The position numbers were made by a program, and so were the translations under genes. From UBA6814 sp040753075 (GTDB lineage Bacteria; Desulfobacterota; Desulfovibrionia; Desulfovibrionales; Desulfovibrionaceae), in the NCBI GenBank assembly GCA_040753075.1, contig JBFMHA010000052.1:1-25614 (forward strand): a stretch of 25,614 nucleotides of DNA, written 5' to 3'. This document shows positions 7,159 to 15,389 of this stretch, one piece after another. Each line of letters opens with the position of its first letter. Position 1 is the first letter of the stretch. A model generated the notes under the pieces. That model searched no databases, was not told the origin of the DNA, and saw only the letters and a program-made list of their open reading frames with translations.

Positions 7159-8310
7159 TCAGCCAAGCCCGAGCCGCTCCCGCAGGCTGGCGGGCCAGGC
7201 CGCGAGGTCCGGGCCATACTGGCAGAAGAGGGCATAGGCCAACCGCTCGAAGCCCAGGCCCAGGCAGCAGGAATGGGCCGGGGACCCGTCCGGGAGCAGA
7301 ATGGCGAAGGCGCGGCCGAAGAAGTCCAGGTGCAGGTTGATGGACCCCACCGCCATCCTGGTCCCGCTGTGGGGCAGGGGCACGAGGATCTCGTACTTGA
7401 GCCGCGAGGCGAACTGGAACACGTTCTTCATGGCCGATTCGTTGGTGAAGAACGGGTCGCTGGCGGTCTCGATGCAGCAGTCCAGGTCCAGGTCCTGTAC
7501 CAGGGCCACGGCCGTGTCCATGAGTCGCTGCCGCATGTCCAGCACGAAAAGCTCCGAGCCCACGGCCATGATGTCGCGGACCGTGAACGCGGTGAGGCGG
7601 TCCAGGCCGCCGGTGGCGGAGACCTCGTTGCGGTAGACCTTGTTGGCGATGGTGTACACCGAGTCCGGCATGTCCCGGCGACCGCGCAGGGTATAGTAGC
7701 AGCAGTCGCAGACCGCGGGTTGCAGGCCGTAGGAGGCCTCGGCCAGGGTGTCGTCCAGGGGCACGCCGGACGCGCCCCGTTTGCGGCCGGCGGCAAACCG
7801 ATCCCGGGAGACGAAGTCCGGCCGGACCCCGGCGCAGAGCACCACCTGCTGGGGGAATTCTTGGAAATAGTTGATGGCGTCGAAGAGGTCCACCGGCCAC
7901 AGGGCCGGGCCGTCCTGCTCCACCGCGCCCAGGCCGCGGGCAATCTTCAACAGGACGGCGTCCAGGGCGCGGTGCACCCGGAGGAAGTCCCCCTGGAGCA
8001 GGAACATGCCCGGGGCCATGCGGAGCGCGTCGCCCCGGCCCTCCAGCACTGGCTGGGGGTCCCCACTCCAGGCCCGCTCCGGGTGGTTCTCGTGCAGCAC
8101 GTCGATGTTCATGCCCTTGGTGATGTACAGCAGCCGCCGCATCACGCCTGAGAACGTGTCGGGGTTTACTTCCCGGTCCACGCTGAGGTGCACGGTCTCG
8201 GGGGTGAAGGACACGATGCAGCCGCCGAAGCTGGTCTCCAGGGCGCGGGCCAGGAAGTCCCGTGCCGGCTGGTCCAGCGGCCGGGGTAGGGGATGGCTAA
8301 AGACCGGCAT
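7159..8310 (-). CDS. Amino acid:[carrier protein] ligase (class II aaRS-like, SerRS-related)
   Basis: 383 residues, counted from the ATG at 8310, which has a clear GGGAAGGTGGG ribosome site; an in-frame ATG at 8343 is less likely. It resembles the catalytic core of archaeal-type seryl-tRNA synthetase without a tRNA-binding arm. Motif-2-like VYRNE is at 225-229 and motif-3-like CCLGLGFERLAYAL at 348-361. A likely zinc triad is Cys in VCDCC (201-204), Glu229 and Cys348/349, as in amino acid:carrier-protein ligases (known examples activate Gly or Ala and load it on a phosphopantetheine). The carrier protein gene lies just downstream. Specificity cannot be read. It probably supplies an aminoacyl thioester to the glycan pathway. 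Confidence 0.8.
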   Translation of the reverse strand: MPVFSHPLPRPLDQPARDFLARALETSFGGCIVSFTPETVHLSVDREVNPDTFSGVMRRLLYITKGMNIDVLHENHPERAWSGDPQPVLEGRGDALRMAPGMFLLQGDFLRVHRALDAVLLKIARGLGAVEQDGPALWPVDLFDAINYFQEFPQQVVLCAGVRPDFVSRDRFAAGRKRGASGVPLDDTLAEASYGLQPAVCDCCYYTLRGRRDMPDSVYTIANKVYRNEVSATGGLDRLTAFTVRDIMAVGSELFVLDMRQRLMDTAVALVQDLDLDCCIETASDPFFTNESAMKNVFQFASRLKYEILVPLPHSGTRMAVGSINLHLDFFGRAFAILLPDGSPAHSCCLGLGFERLAYALFCQYGPDLAAWPASLRERLGLG

Positions 8311-9250
8311 TCCCACCTTCCCGACTGCCCGCACCCCGGCCATGCACCGCGCGGATGATGGCCAGGGGCCGCTGCTTCACCTCGGTGTAGACTTTGTTCA
8401 GGTAGATCCCGACCACGCCCAGCCCGAACAATACCAGCCCGCCCAGCAGCCAGACAGAGACGGCCAGGGTGGTGAATCCCGGGAGGACGGTCCCCTGGAT
8501 TGCCTTGAGGGCGATGCGGTACGCCAGGTACAACCCGGAAAGCCCGAGGATGCCTAGGCCAAGGTAGAACAGGAAATAGAGCGGTGCGGCGCTGAACGAG
8601 GTCACCCCGTTCACGAGCAGGCTGATCTTCTTGCCCAACGTGTACGAGGACTCGCCCCGCGCCCCCTTCTCCACCGGGTAGGGAATCTGCCGGAAGCCGG
8701 CCAGGACCCAGAGGCCGGCCAGGAAGAGCTCCCTCTCGCCGAACCGGCGCAGGGCATCGACATACTCGCGCCGCATGAGCCGGGCGGTGGTGATGTTCCG
8801 GGGGATCACCGTCCCGCTGAGCAGGTTGAACAGGCGATAGGACGCCTCGCCGCTCAGCCGCTCGAAGGCTCCGCCCTTGCGTTGCTCCTGGACCCCGTAG
8901 ACCACGTCGGCCCCCTCCTGCTCCATCCGGGCGTGGAACAGGGACAGCCATTCCGGGGACTCCTCCAGGTCCGAATCCAGGAGAAAGACCAGGTCCGCGT
9001 CGGCCAGGGCCAGGCCGGCCATGATGGCCCGGTGCTGGCCGTGGTTGCGGGACAATTCCACCACCGTCAGCCGGGGGTCCCGGGCGCATAGCCGCCTGGC
9101 GATCTCTAGGGAGGCGTCCGGCGAGCCGTCATCCACGAGGATGATGGAATACTCGGGCGTCAGCGCCTGCGCCGCGGCGCTCACCCGGGCGTGGAACTCC
9201 TCCAGATGGCCGGCCGACTTGTAGAGGGTTGAGACGATGCACAGGCTCAC
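8297..9250 (-). CDS. GT2-family glycosyltransferase with C-terminal membrane anchor (DPM1/GtrB-like)
   Basis: 317 residues with a GTG start and an AGGGAG ribosome site. The GT-A nucleotide-binding part has VDDGSPD (39-45) and a DxD-like LLDSDLEES (D92, D94). RNHGQHRAIMAGL (68-80) is typical of polyprenyl-phosphate glycosyltransferases. Two long hydrophobic segments near 222-245 and 262-288 anchor it in the inner membrane. Such enzymes move a sugar from a nucleotide onto undecaprenyl phosphate, or onto a lipid-linked chain. It overlaps the carrier-protein ligase by 14 bases and starts 3 bases after the WbqC-family gene, so it belongs to the same translational unit. Sugar donor unknown. Confidence 0.87.
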   Translation of the reverse strand: MSLCIVSTLYKSAGHLEEFHARVSAAAQALTPEYSIILVDDGSPDASLEIARRLCARDPRLTVVELSRNHGQHRAIMAGLALADADLVFLLDSDLEESPEWLSLFHARMEQEGADVVYGVQEQRKGGAFERLSGEASYRLFNLLSGTVIPRNITTARLMRREYVDALRRFGERELFLAGLWVLAGFRQIPYPVEKGARGESSYTLGKKISLLVNGVTSFSAAPLYFLFYLGLGILGLSGLYLAYRIALKAIQGTVLPGFTTLAVSVWLLGGLVLFGLGVVGIYLNKVYTEVKQRPLAIIRAVHGRGAGSREGGNAGL

Positions 9251-9253
9251 GGG

Positions 9254-9991
9254 TCACTCCCTGGGCAGCAGGTGGTCCAGCCTCCCGCTCTCGGGGAAGC
9301 TCAACATGCATCTCCTGCATGCCTCTACGCCCAGTCGGGCCAGCATGTCCACAATGCTCACCCCGTGCTCGAAGGGTCCTGGCCCCTGTTCGTAGGCAGG
9401 ATAGCCCGAGTAGTCCACCCACCGCACCGCACACCCCGCAGCCGCGAGCCGGGCCACTTCCAGGTAGTCACGGGCCGCCGGCCCGGTGACATAGGCCCCG
9501 GCTCCGGCCCGGGCGCAGAGTTGGACCACCTTGTCCGTGGCGTCGCCCTCCAGTGGGCCGTACTCGGAGGACCACACCAGGGGAGTGGAAATGCCCAGGA
9601 TCCCCATGACCGCCTCCAGGAACACCTGGTCAATGCGGCTCAACAGCGTCTCGCCCTCGGCCCGGGCATAGGCCCCCCTCAGTGCGTCCCCGATCTCCGG
9701 GAAATGGGGGAACCTGCCGTAAGTCTGGGTGATGGATTTCCAGTGCCGCCTGGCCCAGTGCGGGTCCGATACGACCACATCGGCGATGTCCTGCGGCTGC
9801 TTCAGGCTGAAGCGCACCGGGATGGTCAGCCAGAGCAGGCCGTTCTCAGTCTTTATCCGGTTCCGGTTCCGCCAACTGCCTCTGGTATACTGGACCGTGT
9901 CGTAGAGGATGAACTCGTCAACAGCGTTGATGATGTCGAAATATCCCTTCCAGGGGATGTAGTTGGGCTGGATGATGGCAAGGCGCTTCAT
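9254..9991 (-). CDS. WbqC-family protein
   Basis: 245 residues. The opening LAIIQPNYIPWKGYFDII, the VDEFILYDTVQYTRGSWRNRN segment and later TGPAARDYL are hallmarks of the WbqC-like family (PF08889), found in surface-polysaccharide loci. Its biochemical role is not firmly known to me. The start at 9991 makes an ATGA overlap with the preceding SGNH-like fragment, and it lies directly before the glycosyltransferase and the amino acid:carrier-protein ligase. From context it may take part in forming or transferring the aminoacyl substituent, which is an inference. A longer frame from 10012 exists but would place more of it inside the upstream fragment. Confidence 0.8.
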   Translation of the reverse strand: MKRLAIIQPNYIPWKGYFDIINAVDEFILYDTVQYTRGSWRNRNRIKTENGLLWLTIPVRFSLKQPQDIADVVVSDPHWARRHWKSITQTYGRFPHFPEIGDALRGAYARAEGETLLSRIDQVFLEAVMGILGISTPLVWSSEYGPLEGDATDKVVQLCARAGAGAYVTGPAARDYLEVARLAAAGCAVRWVDYSGYPAYEQGPGPFEHGVSIVDMLARLGVEACRRCMLSFPESGRLDHLLPRE

Positions 9992-10416
9992 ATCCCGGAT
10001 TGACGGCCCCACTGTTCGATCAAGCGGTCGGCGATCAGCTCTGCCGCGTAGCGGTTGAGATACTCGCTCGGGTGCACGTCAGCCTTACTGACGATAAGCT
10101 TTTCCGACGGAATATCGTCCAGCAGCGGAGAGAGGTCAAGGCATTTCATGCCATGTTCCGTGAAATACGCAGCGACCTTTACCGTCATCCAAGCCATGGA
10201 TTCCACGTCCAAAAAGAGCGTAAACACCACAGCATGCAATGCTATTGAGTTTTCACAGGCGTATTCCATGAGACGATCGAGCCCATTTGTATATTTTTTC
10301 CATGCTTCATGTATCGAAAAAATTCGGTTTAATCGGTCAACTTTATTTTCCGATCTCCGCTGATAGAGAAACGTCGTAAGGTATTTTTTGCGAAATACGA
10401 ATGATCGAAAAACCAC
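9988..10416 (-). pseudogene. C-terminal part of an SGNH/GDSL-hydrolase-like protein
   Basis: 142 codons from a GTG. The end, KADVHPSEYLNRYAAELIADRL, looks like the block-V Asp-x-His-Pro region of SGNH hydrolases, which often act as carbohydrate O-acetyl esterases or transferases. The N-terminal GDS(L) block with the nucleophilic serine is absent. In the same frame, upstream of the GTG, the sequence continues sensibly for about 18 codons (ending ARRNAHVDPRGA) back to the TAA at 10471-10473. It is clearly poorer in G+C than its neighbours (roughly 10240-10500 is AT-rich), which points to a separate origin. Most likely a decayed remnant, though a short expressed protein is possible. Confidence 0.6.
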
Positions 10417-10470
10417 TGCTCCGCGAGGGTCAACGTGCGCATTCCGTCTTGCTGGAACCCAATCCCCTAT

Positions 10471-10632
10471 TTACTCCAATATTCTGATATTATTCATAAA
10501 ATATGAGAGGATCACCGCCTCTGGCCGCCGGGGATGGGTCGAGAAATAGCCCACGCCAACGGGGACCATGGTCGGCAGGAAGGGCTGGAATATCTCCAGG
10601 TTGTTGCCTGGAGAGGGGTAGATGAAGATCAT
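10471..10632 (-). pseudogene. Truncated N-terminus of a B12-binding radical SAM gene
   Basis: 53 codons from an ATG that forms an ATGA overlap with the upstream radical SAM gene. The first 30 or so residues, including PSPGNNLEIFQPF and VPVGVGYFST, match the start of the cobalamin-binding domain of B12-dependent radical SAM proteins. The homology then fades and the frame ends at TAA 10471-10473. No Fe-S motif follows. The intact start and overlap show that it was once part of the operon. The rest was apparently removed when the AT-rich SGNH-like tail was joined here. Confidence 0.6.
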
Positions 10633-13172
10633 GCCGGGGCCTCCGAGGGCATCGCCAAGTGGGTGAGGATGGCTTGAGTGACTTGGTGCAGGCTGGTCCC
10701 GACGAAGCACGCGCCGGGGGGATAGCCTCCGGGGGTCTGGGCGCGCGGCCCGTCAAAGGGCTCGCCCTGGCGGATGCCGAAGCGCCAGCGGCCTAAGGTG
10801 ACGATATTGTAGCCGTGGAAGCCTTCGTACAACAATTGCTGATCGGCCGGGTCTAAATGCTCCAGAACGGACGTTTCCTGTTCCTGGACAAGGGCGTCGA
10901 GGCCGGACGCGTCTGGGAAGGACACGGCGGGTCGTAATAGGCGGCGCAGACGCTCCAACCAGGATGGACGGCGTTCCATGGTTTCTTCCTCGCCGTGAAG
11001 GTGGAGCAGGTTTCGGGCGGCCTCAGGGGCTATGGCGTAGAACCGGCCGCCGTGGCGGAAGGGTGCCCCCGCCACGAGCCGCCGGCCATCCGCCTGCGTG
11101 CCGTCCGCCGGGGCCTTGCGCTGTGTGGCCAGGGCCCGCTGACCGCCGCGTAGCCCGTCCTCGCCGCGCTGCATTTCGTCGATGCGGGCCGAGGCCACTC
11201 CGCCGATGGGGATGCCCGCCTCGCGCATGGCCCGGGCCACGGCGAAGACCCGCTCGGAGCGCACGTCGTCGTCGATGAGCGGCGACTCGCAGTACCACAG
11301 GGCGGACGGGATACCGAAGGGGTGGTCTGCCACCAACTCGGCCTTGTCTCTATGGAAACTGATGCCGTACTGCTCGGAGTTGTCCAGGAAGTGGCTGCCG
11401 GCCTTGAGCATGAGCGGATTGATGACCGCGATGCGTCCAATGCGGTCCTTCATCTCCAGAAGGTTGGCGATAGTCGCTTCGATGTCCTGTTCGGTTTCGC
11501 CGGGGTAGCCCACGATGAGGTTGACCTCGGCGAAGATGCCGGCCTCGTGGCAGTGTTCGAGGACGGCCTTGGCGTGCTCCACCAGGTATCCCTTGCGGGC
11601 CGTGCGAAGGGTGTTCGGGGAGAATGCGTCAATGCCGAAGCGCACCGCCTGGAACCCCGCCCGGCGCAGGACCTGGAAGAAATGCAGGTCGTTGTGTCTG
11701 TCCACTCTGAGTTGGCCCGTGAAGGTGGCCACTATGTTCCGGGCCTCAATTTCCCGACAGAAGTCCAGGATCACCTGCTGGTCGCCGTTGAAGTCGCTGT
11801 CGTTGAAGACGAAGAGGTCATGTCCATGCGCATAGAGCCATTGGACTTCTTCAGCGATGTTGGCGGAGCTGCGGGTGCGCCAGGGGAAGCACTCGGTGCA
11901 GAAGGCGCATTTGGACCACCGGCAGCCCCGGCTACCCACGATGGGGGTCAACTGATAGCCGTTGTGGTTCCTGTAGGCCGAGGTGTCCAGCCACTGGTAT
12001 CGGGGGAAGTCCAGGGTATCTAGGTCCTCGGGCTTTGGGCCGGGCGTGAACGCGGCCGGGCCGCCGCGGCGGGTCATGACCCCGGGGGTGCCCGTCACGT
12101 CGCGGCCCGCCAGGAGGTCCTGCACCAGCGACCCGAGGAGTTCGTCGGCCTCGCCGATGACCATGACGTCGGCCAGGGGGAAGGCGTCCATGCCGATGTC
12201 CGGGTAGAGACAGCTGTACCCGCCCACCAGGATGATGGTCTCGGGCCTGGCCGCCTTGACGCGTTCCGCCAGGGTGGCGCTGAACAGGGTGTTGCTCTCG
12301 TGGATGGACAGCCCGAGAATCCTGGGCGCGGCCTCGACCACGGCCTCGACCGCGCGGTCCATGTCGGCCCGGAAATGGTCGATGACGTCGGGCTGCTTCC
12401 AGAGCAGGCAATGCTCGGGCTGCCAGGGGTCGTCGGGCAGGGGCCGGCCGGCCGGGGTCTTCATCTCCTGCGGTGCGTCCAGCAGCCGGTGGGCGTGGAA
12501 GGCGTGGTAGAGCAGGATGTCCAGGTCGATGGTCTGGGCGTTCACCTCGGCCCGTTGCAGGGCGTTGTGCACGTGAGCCAAGCCGTTGGGCAGCAGACCG
12601 AGGTTCTTGGCCGGGCAGTCCAGGAGCAGGACGTCGAGGCCTGGCCTGGGCGAGAAGTCGGGTAGGTCCAGGGGGTAGACGGACTCCCGCTCCGGGATCC
12701 AGGCCCAGTCGGGGATTAGCTCCCGGCCCCAGTCCCACAGGGCCTCCGGCCCCAGGACGCGAGGCGCGCCCCCGGCGAGTCGGCGCATGCGGTGCCGGTT
12801 CGCGGCCCTGGAGTCGAGCAGGAAGACGGTCCACGCGGCCGGGGGCGATTGGTCAGGGGCGCACACGGGCACGCCGGGCGAGGGCGGTCGGGACGGATCG
12901 GCATGGTCCAGGATCCAGCAGGCGAGCCTGTCCCTGAGGTTGGGTCGGAGCCGGAGCATGTCCAGTCCGAGGTCCGGGCCTCCGGCGAAGGTCACCGGGC
13001 CAGGCGTCGCCAGTAGACCATCGGCCAGGGCTCGCACACAGGCCTCGCGGCCATCCCAGGAGCAGTCCGCGAAGAGGCGATAGGTGCTCAGCAGGCAGCC
13101 GTTGACCAGGCAGCCGCCGTCGGCGCCGTGGCGGGAGGGGATCCGGAGGACGTATTGCCGCGCGTGCTCCAT
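10629..13172 (-). CDS. Large B12-binding radical SAM enzyme with extra N- and C-terminal regions
   Basis: 847 residues. Residues 1-170 match nothing I recognise. A cobalamin-binding (B12-binding-like) domain is at about 178-360, with LLLDCPAKNLGLLP and VGGYSCLYP. The radical SAM core starts with GCRWSKCAFC, giving C417-x4-C422-x2-C425, one residue longer than the usual CX3CX2C; C428 follows. NLIVGYPGETEQD is a typical later core motif. The last 61 residues contain a GYNIV...RF module like the repeats of the glycosyltransferase at 23428-24843. The ATG at 13172 starts 31 bases after the Wzt stop and lacks a strong ribosome site. Such enzymes often methylate or rearrange unactivated carbons. Substrate unknown. 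Confidence 0.82.
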   Translation of the reverse strand: MEHARQYVLRIPSRHGADGGCLVNGCLLSTYRLFADCSWDGREACVRALADGLLATPGPVTFAGGPDLGLDMLRLRPNLRDRLACWILDHADPSRPPSPGVPVCAPDQSPPAAWTVFLLDSRAANRHRMRRLAGGAPRVLGPEALWDWGRELIPDWAWIPERESVYPLDLPDFSPRPGLDVLLLDCPAKNLGLLPNGLAHVHNALQRAEVNAQTIDLDILLYHAFHAHRLLDAPQEMKTPAGRPLPDDPWQPEHCLLWKQPDVIDHFRADMDRAVEAVVEAAPRILGLSIHESNTLFSATLAERVKAARPETIILVGGYSCLYPDIGMDAFPLADVMVIGEADELLGSLVQDLLAGRDVTGTPGVMTRRGGPAAFTPGPKPEDLDTLDFPRYQWLDTSAYRNHNGYQLTPIVGSRGCRWSKCAFCTECFPWRTRSSANIAEEVQWLYAHGHDLFVFNDSDFNGDQQVILDFCREIEARNIVATFTGQLRVDRHNDLHFFQVLRRAGFQAVRFGIDAFSPNTLRTARKGYLVEHAKAVLEHCHEAGIFAEVNLIVGYPGETEQDIEATIANLLEMKDRIGRIAVINPLMLKAGSHFLDNSEQYGISFHRDKAELVADHPFGIPSALWYCESPLIDDDVRSERVFAVARAMREAGIPIGGVASARIDEMQRGEDGLRGGQRALATQRKAPADGTQADGRRLVAGAPFRHGGRFYAIAPEAARNLLHLHGEEETMERRPSWLERLRRLLRPAVSFPDASGLDALVQEQETSVLEHLDPADQQLLYEGFHGYNIVTLGRWRFGIRQGEPFDGPRAQTPGGYPPGACFVGTSLHQVTQAILTHLAMPSEAPA
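10632..10814 (-). repeat. Third copy (diverged) of the NIV/RF repeat module
   Basis: The C-terminal 61 residues of the large radical SAM enzyme contain GYNIVTLGRWRFG, then GEPFD and a TSLHQV segment. These occur at almost the same spacing as NIV..RFY, LGP.D and TL..AR in the two glycosyltransferase repeats (N to T distance 37 versus 36 residues). Similarity is by eye and weaker than between the two glycosyltransferase copies. Confidence 0.45.
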
Positions 13173-13203
13173 GGCCGTGTCTCTGTCATGCCCCTTCCGC
13201 GTC

Positions 13204-14592
13204 CTATTCTGGTCCAGGGGCGGCGGGGGAGGTGCCTCCGTAGAACTCGTAGCTGGTGGGCAGGGCCAGGAATCCGCTGAACTGCGGGGTTTCCCGGATG
13301 TGCACGGCATAGAGTGAACGCCGCACGTCGAGGTAGATCTCCTCGCCGCCGCTGGTGGACGTGCAGCCCACGTTCAGGAAGTAGTGCCCGCCGCATAGCC
13401 CGAGCCGCACGGAGAAGCGCACGGCAAAGATAGTTCCCTTGGCGCAGGAGATGAGGGGGTCGTGGCGCAGGAGGTTGTTCGTGCCGTGCACGTAGACGCC
13501 CTCCACAGTGGTCAGGGCGTAGCCCATGGACACGTTGTCCAGTTCCTCTTCGGCCACGGCCTTGATGCAGATGTCCACGTGGGCCTCGGAACAGATGAGC
13601 ATGGACCCAGGCTCGCCGTCGGCCAGTATGGCTACGTCGATGATTCTGGCGGCCCCGGTGCCCAATCGGGACTCGCCAGGGTTGTAGGCCGGGTTGTGGC
13701 GGCAGGCGTCAGCGGTGGAGGCCATGTCGAAGACCGATCGCGTGGTCGGGGGCAGGTTCCCGCTGTCGGGCAGGTTGTTGGAGCCCATCCTGGGGCAGGA
13801 GCCGGAGGTGGCTTCGGATGTGCCCGTACCGAAGATCAAGTCCTGGTAAACGTTCATCGCCGCCTTGGGCGCGCCCATGAAGACCATGCGCCCCTGATCC
13901 AGGACCATGGCCTGGGTGCAGATGCGCAGGATGAGGTTCAGGTCGTGGGTGACCACGATGATCGTCTTGTTATCCTTGATGAAGGACTCGAAGAACTGGA
14001 AACACTTGCGCTGGAACTTCACGTCGCCTACGGCGATGGCCTCGTCCACGATGAGGATGTCCGGCGTGGTGTGGATGGCCGCGGCAAAGGCCAGCCGGAC
14101 CTGCATGCCCGAGGAGTAGGTCTTCACCGGCCGGTCGAAGAACTCCCCAATGTCGGCGAACTGCTCCACCTGGGGCATGCGTTGCAGGATTTCCTCGCGG
14201 GACAGGCCTTGGATGGTGCCGTTGAGCATGACGTTCTCGCGGCCCGAGAACTCCGGGTTGAAGCCGATGCCTAACTCCAGCAGGGCCGAGATATGCCCCT
14301 GGACGGCTACCTCGCCCTCGGTGGGCACGAGCACCGAAGAGAGTATCTGCAGCAGCGTGGATTTGCCCGAGCCGTTGCGGCCCAGGATGCCCAGGATCTG
14401 CCCCCTGGGGATGTCGAAGCTGACGTCGCGCAGGGCCCAGAAATCCGTGTGGTACGAGCGGCCCAGGGGATGCAATGCCTCCTTGAGCCGGTGGATGGGA
14501 TGGGAATATATCTTGTAGCGCTTGCCCACGCCCCGGGCAGAGACCACGATGTCGGCGTCTGGAGCACCCGGCATGGCGGCGTCACCGGTCAT
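13204..14592 (-). CDS. wzt: ABC transporter ATPase of polysaccharide export with C-terminal glycan-recognition-type domain
   Basis: 462 residues. The ATPase half has Walker A GRNGSGKST (71-79), signature YSSGMQVRLAFA (from about 158), Walker B DILIVDEA (177-184) and the switch His in VVTHD (H215). After a linker of about 80 residues a beta-rich domain (about 310-450) follows, as in Wzt proteins that recognise the finished O-chain before export. It forms an ATGA overlap with the permease gene, as expected for a two-subunit transporter. It defines the pathway as ABC-dependent: the chain is completed in the cytoplasm on a lipid carrier and then exported. The open frame upstream of 14592 is a shadow of the permease. 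Confidence 0.93.
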   Translation of the reverse strand: MTGDAAMPGAPDADIVVSARGVGKRYKIYSHPIHRLKEALHPLGRSYHTDFWALRDVSFDIPRGQILGILGRNGSGKSTLLQILSSVLVPTEGEVAVQGHISALLELGIGFNPEFSGRENVMLNGTIQGLSREEILQRMPQVEQFADIGEFFDRPVKTYSSGMQVRLAFAAAIHTTPDILIVDEAIAVGDVKFQRKCFQFFESFIKDNKTIIVVTHDLNLILRICTQAMVLDQGRMVFMGAPKAAMNVYQDLIFGTGTSEATSGSCPRMGSNNLPDSGNLPPTTRSVFDMASTADACRHNPAYNPGESRLGTGAARIIDVAILADGEPGSMLICSEAHVDICIKAVAEEELDNVSMGYALTTVEGVYVHGTNNLLRHDPLISCAKGTIFAVRFSVRLGLCGGHYFLNVGCTSTSGGEEIYLDVRRSLYAVHIRETPQFSGFLALPTSYEFYGGTSPAAPGPE

Positions 14593-15383
14593 AGGGCCTC
14601 CTCGAACTCGGGCTTGAGCTTCCGGAACAGGTGGGCCCCGGCGGCCAGCGCGGCCAGGGTGTAGCCCCAGAAGATCAGCCCGCTGGTCACGTCGCTCCAA
14701 AACGGGACGTGGTAGATGAAGGAGTTCTGGTAGCCCTGGACGATGTAGGCCATGGGATTGATGCGCAACAGGTGGCGGTACGGCTCGGGAACCATGGACA
14801 CGTGCCAGACAATGGGGGTGCCCCAGAACCAGAAGTTCAGGATGTGCTGCAGTATCTGGCTGGTGTCGCGGTAGAAGACGTTGATGGCCGACATGAGCCA
14901 GCTCAGGCCGAGGATGAACAGGGACATGGCGCCCAGGTAGTACAGGAACTGGAGGTTCCACCAGGAAAAGGGCACGCCCTGGAAGACCATGATGCCCAAA
15001 AACAGCAGGAGCATGGTCAGGTGGGTGACCTGGCTGGCGCCCATGCTGACGATGGGCAGGATCTCGGACGGGAAGACGGTCTTCTTGATCAGGAAGGGTT
15101 TGGAGGTGATGGCGGTGCAGCTGTGCATAACCGCCTCGGCGAACATGGACCAGGGGATGAAGCCGCAAGCGTAATAGATGATGAAGGGCGCGCCTTCCAG
15201 TTCGGGCTTGAAGATGACCGAGAAGATGAACCAGAATACCATCAGGTTCAGCACCGGGTTGAGAATTGCCCAGGCGAATCCCCCCAGCGTCCCGGAATAG
15301 CGGCTGGCCACCTCCTGGGCCACCATGGTCCGTATGAGGGCGTGGCTGGCGAAGAGGTTGCGGATGATCCGGAGGGTGTTCAT
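14589..15383 (-). CDS. wzm: ABC-2 type polysaccharide export permease
   Basis: 264 residues with about six hydrophobic segments, starting with an amphipathic LIRTMVAQEVASRYSGT stretch and FAWAILNPVLNLMVFWFIFSV, which is typical of Wzm/KpsM-type ABC-2 permeases. It forms the membrane channel that moves the lipid-linked glycan across the inner membrane, driven by the adjacent ATPase. The gene begins 6 bases after the radical SAM gene stop and ends in a 4-base overlap with wzt. Length and layout are normal for the family, and nothing looks damaged. Confidence 0.93.
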   Translation of the reverse strand: MNTLRIIRNLFASHALIRTMVAQEVASRYSGTLGGFAWAILNPVLNLMVFWFIFSVIFKPELEGAPFIIYYACGFIPWSMFAEAVMHSCTAITSKPFLIKKTVFPSEILPIVSMGASQVTHLTMLLLFLGIMVFQGVPFSWWNLQFLYYLGAMSLFILGLSWLMSAINVFYRDTSQILQHILNFWFWGTPIVWHVSMVPEPYRHLLRINPMAYIVQGYQNSFIYHVPFWSDVTSGLIFWGYTLAALAAGAHLFRKLKPEFEEAL

Positions 15384-15389
15384 GGCCTG

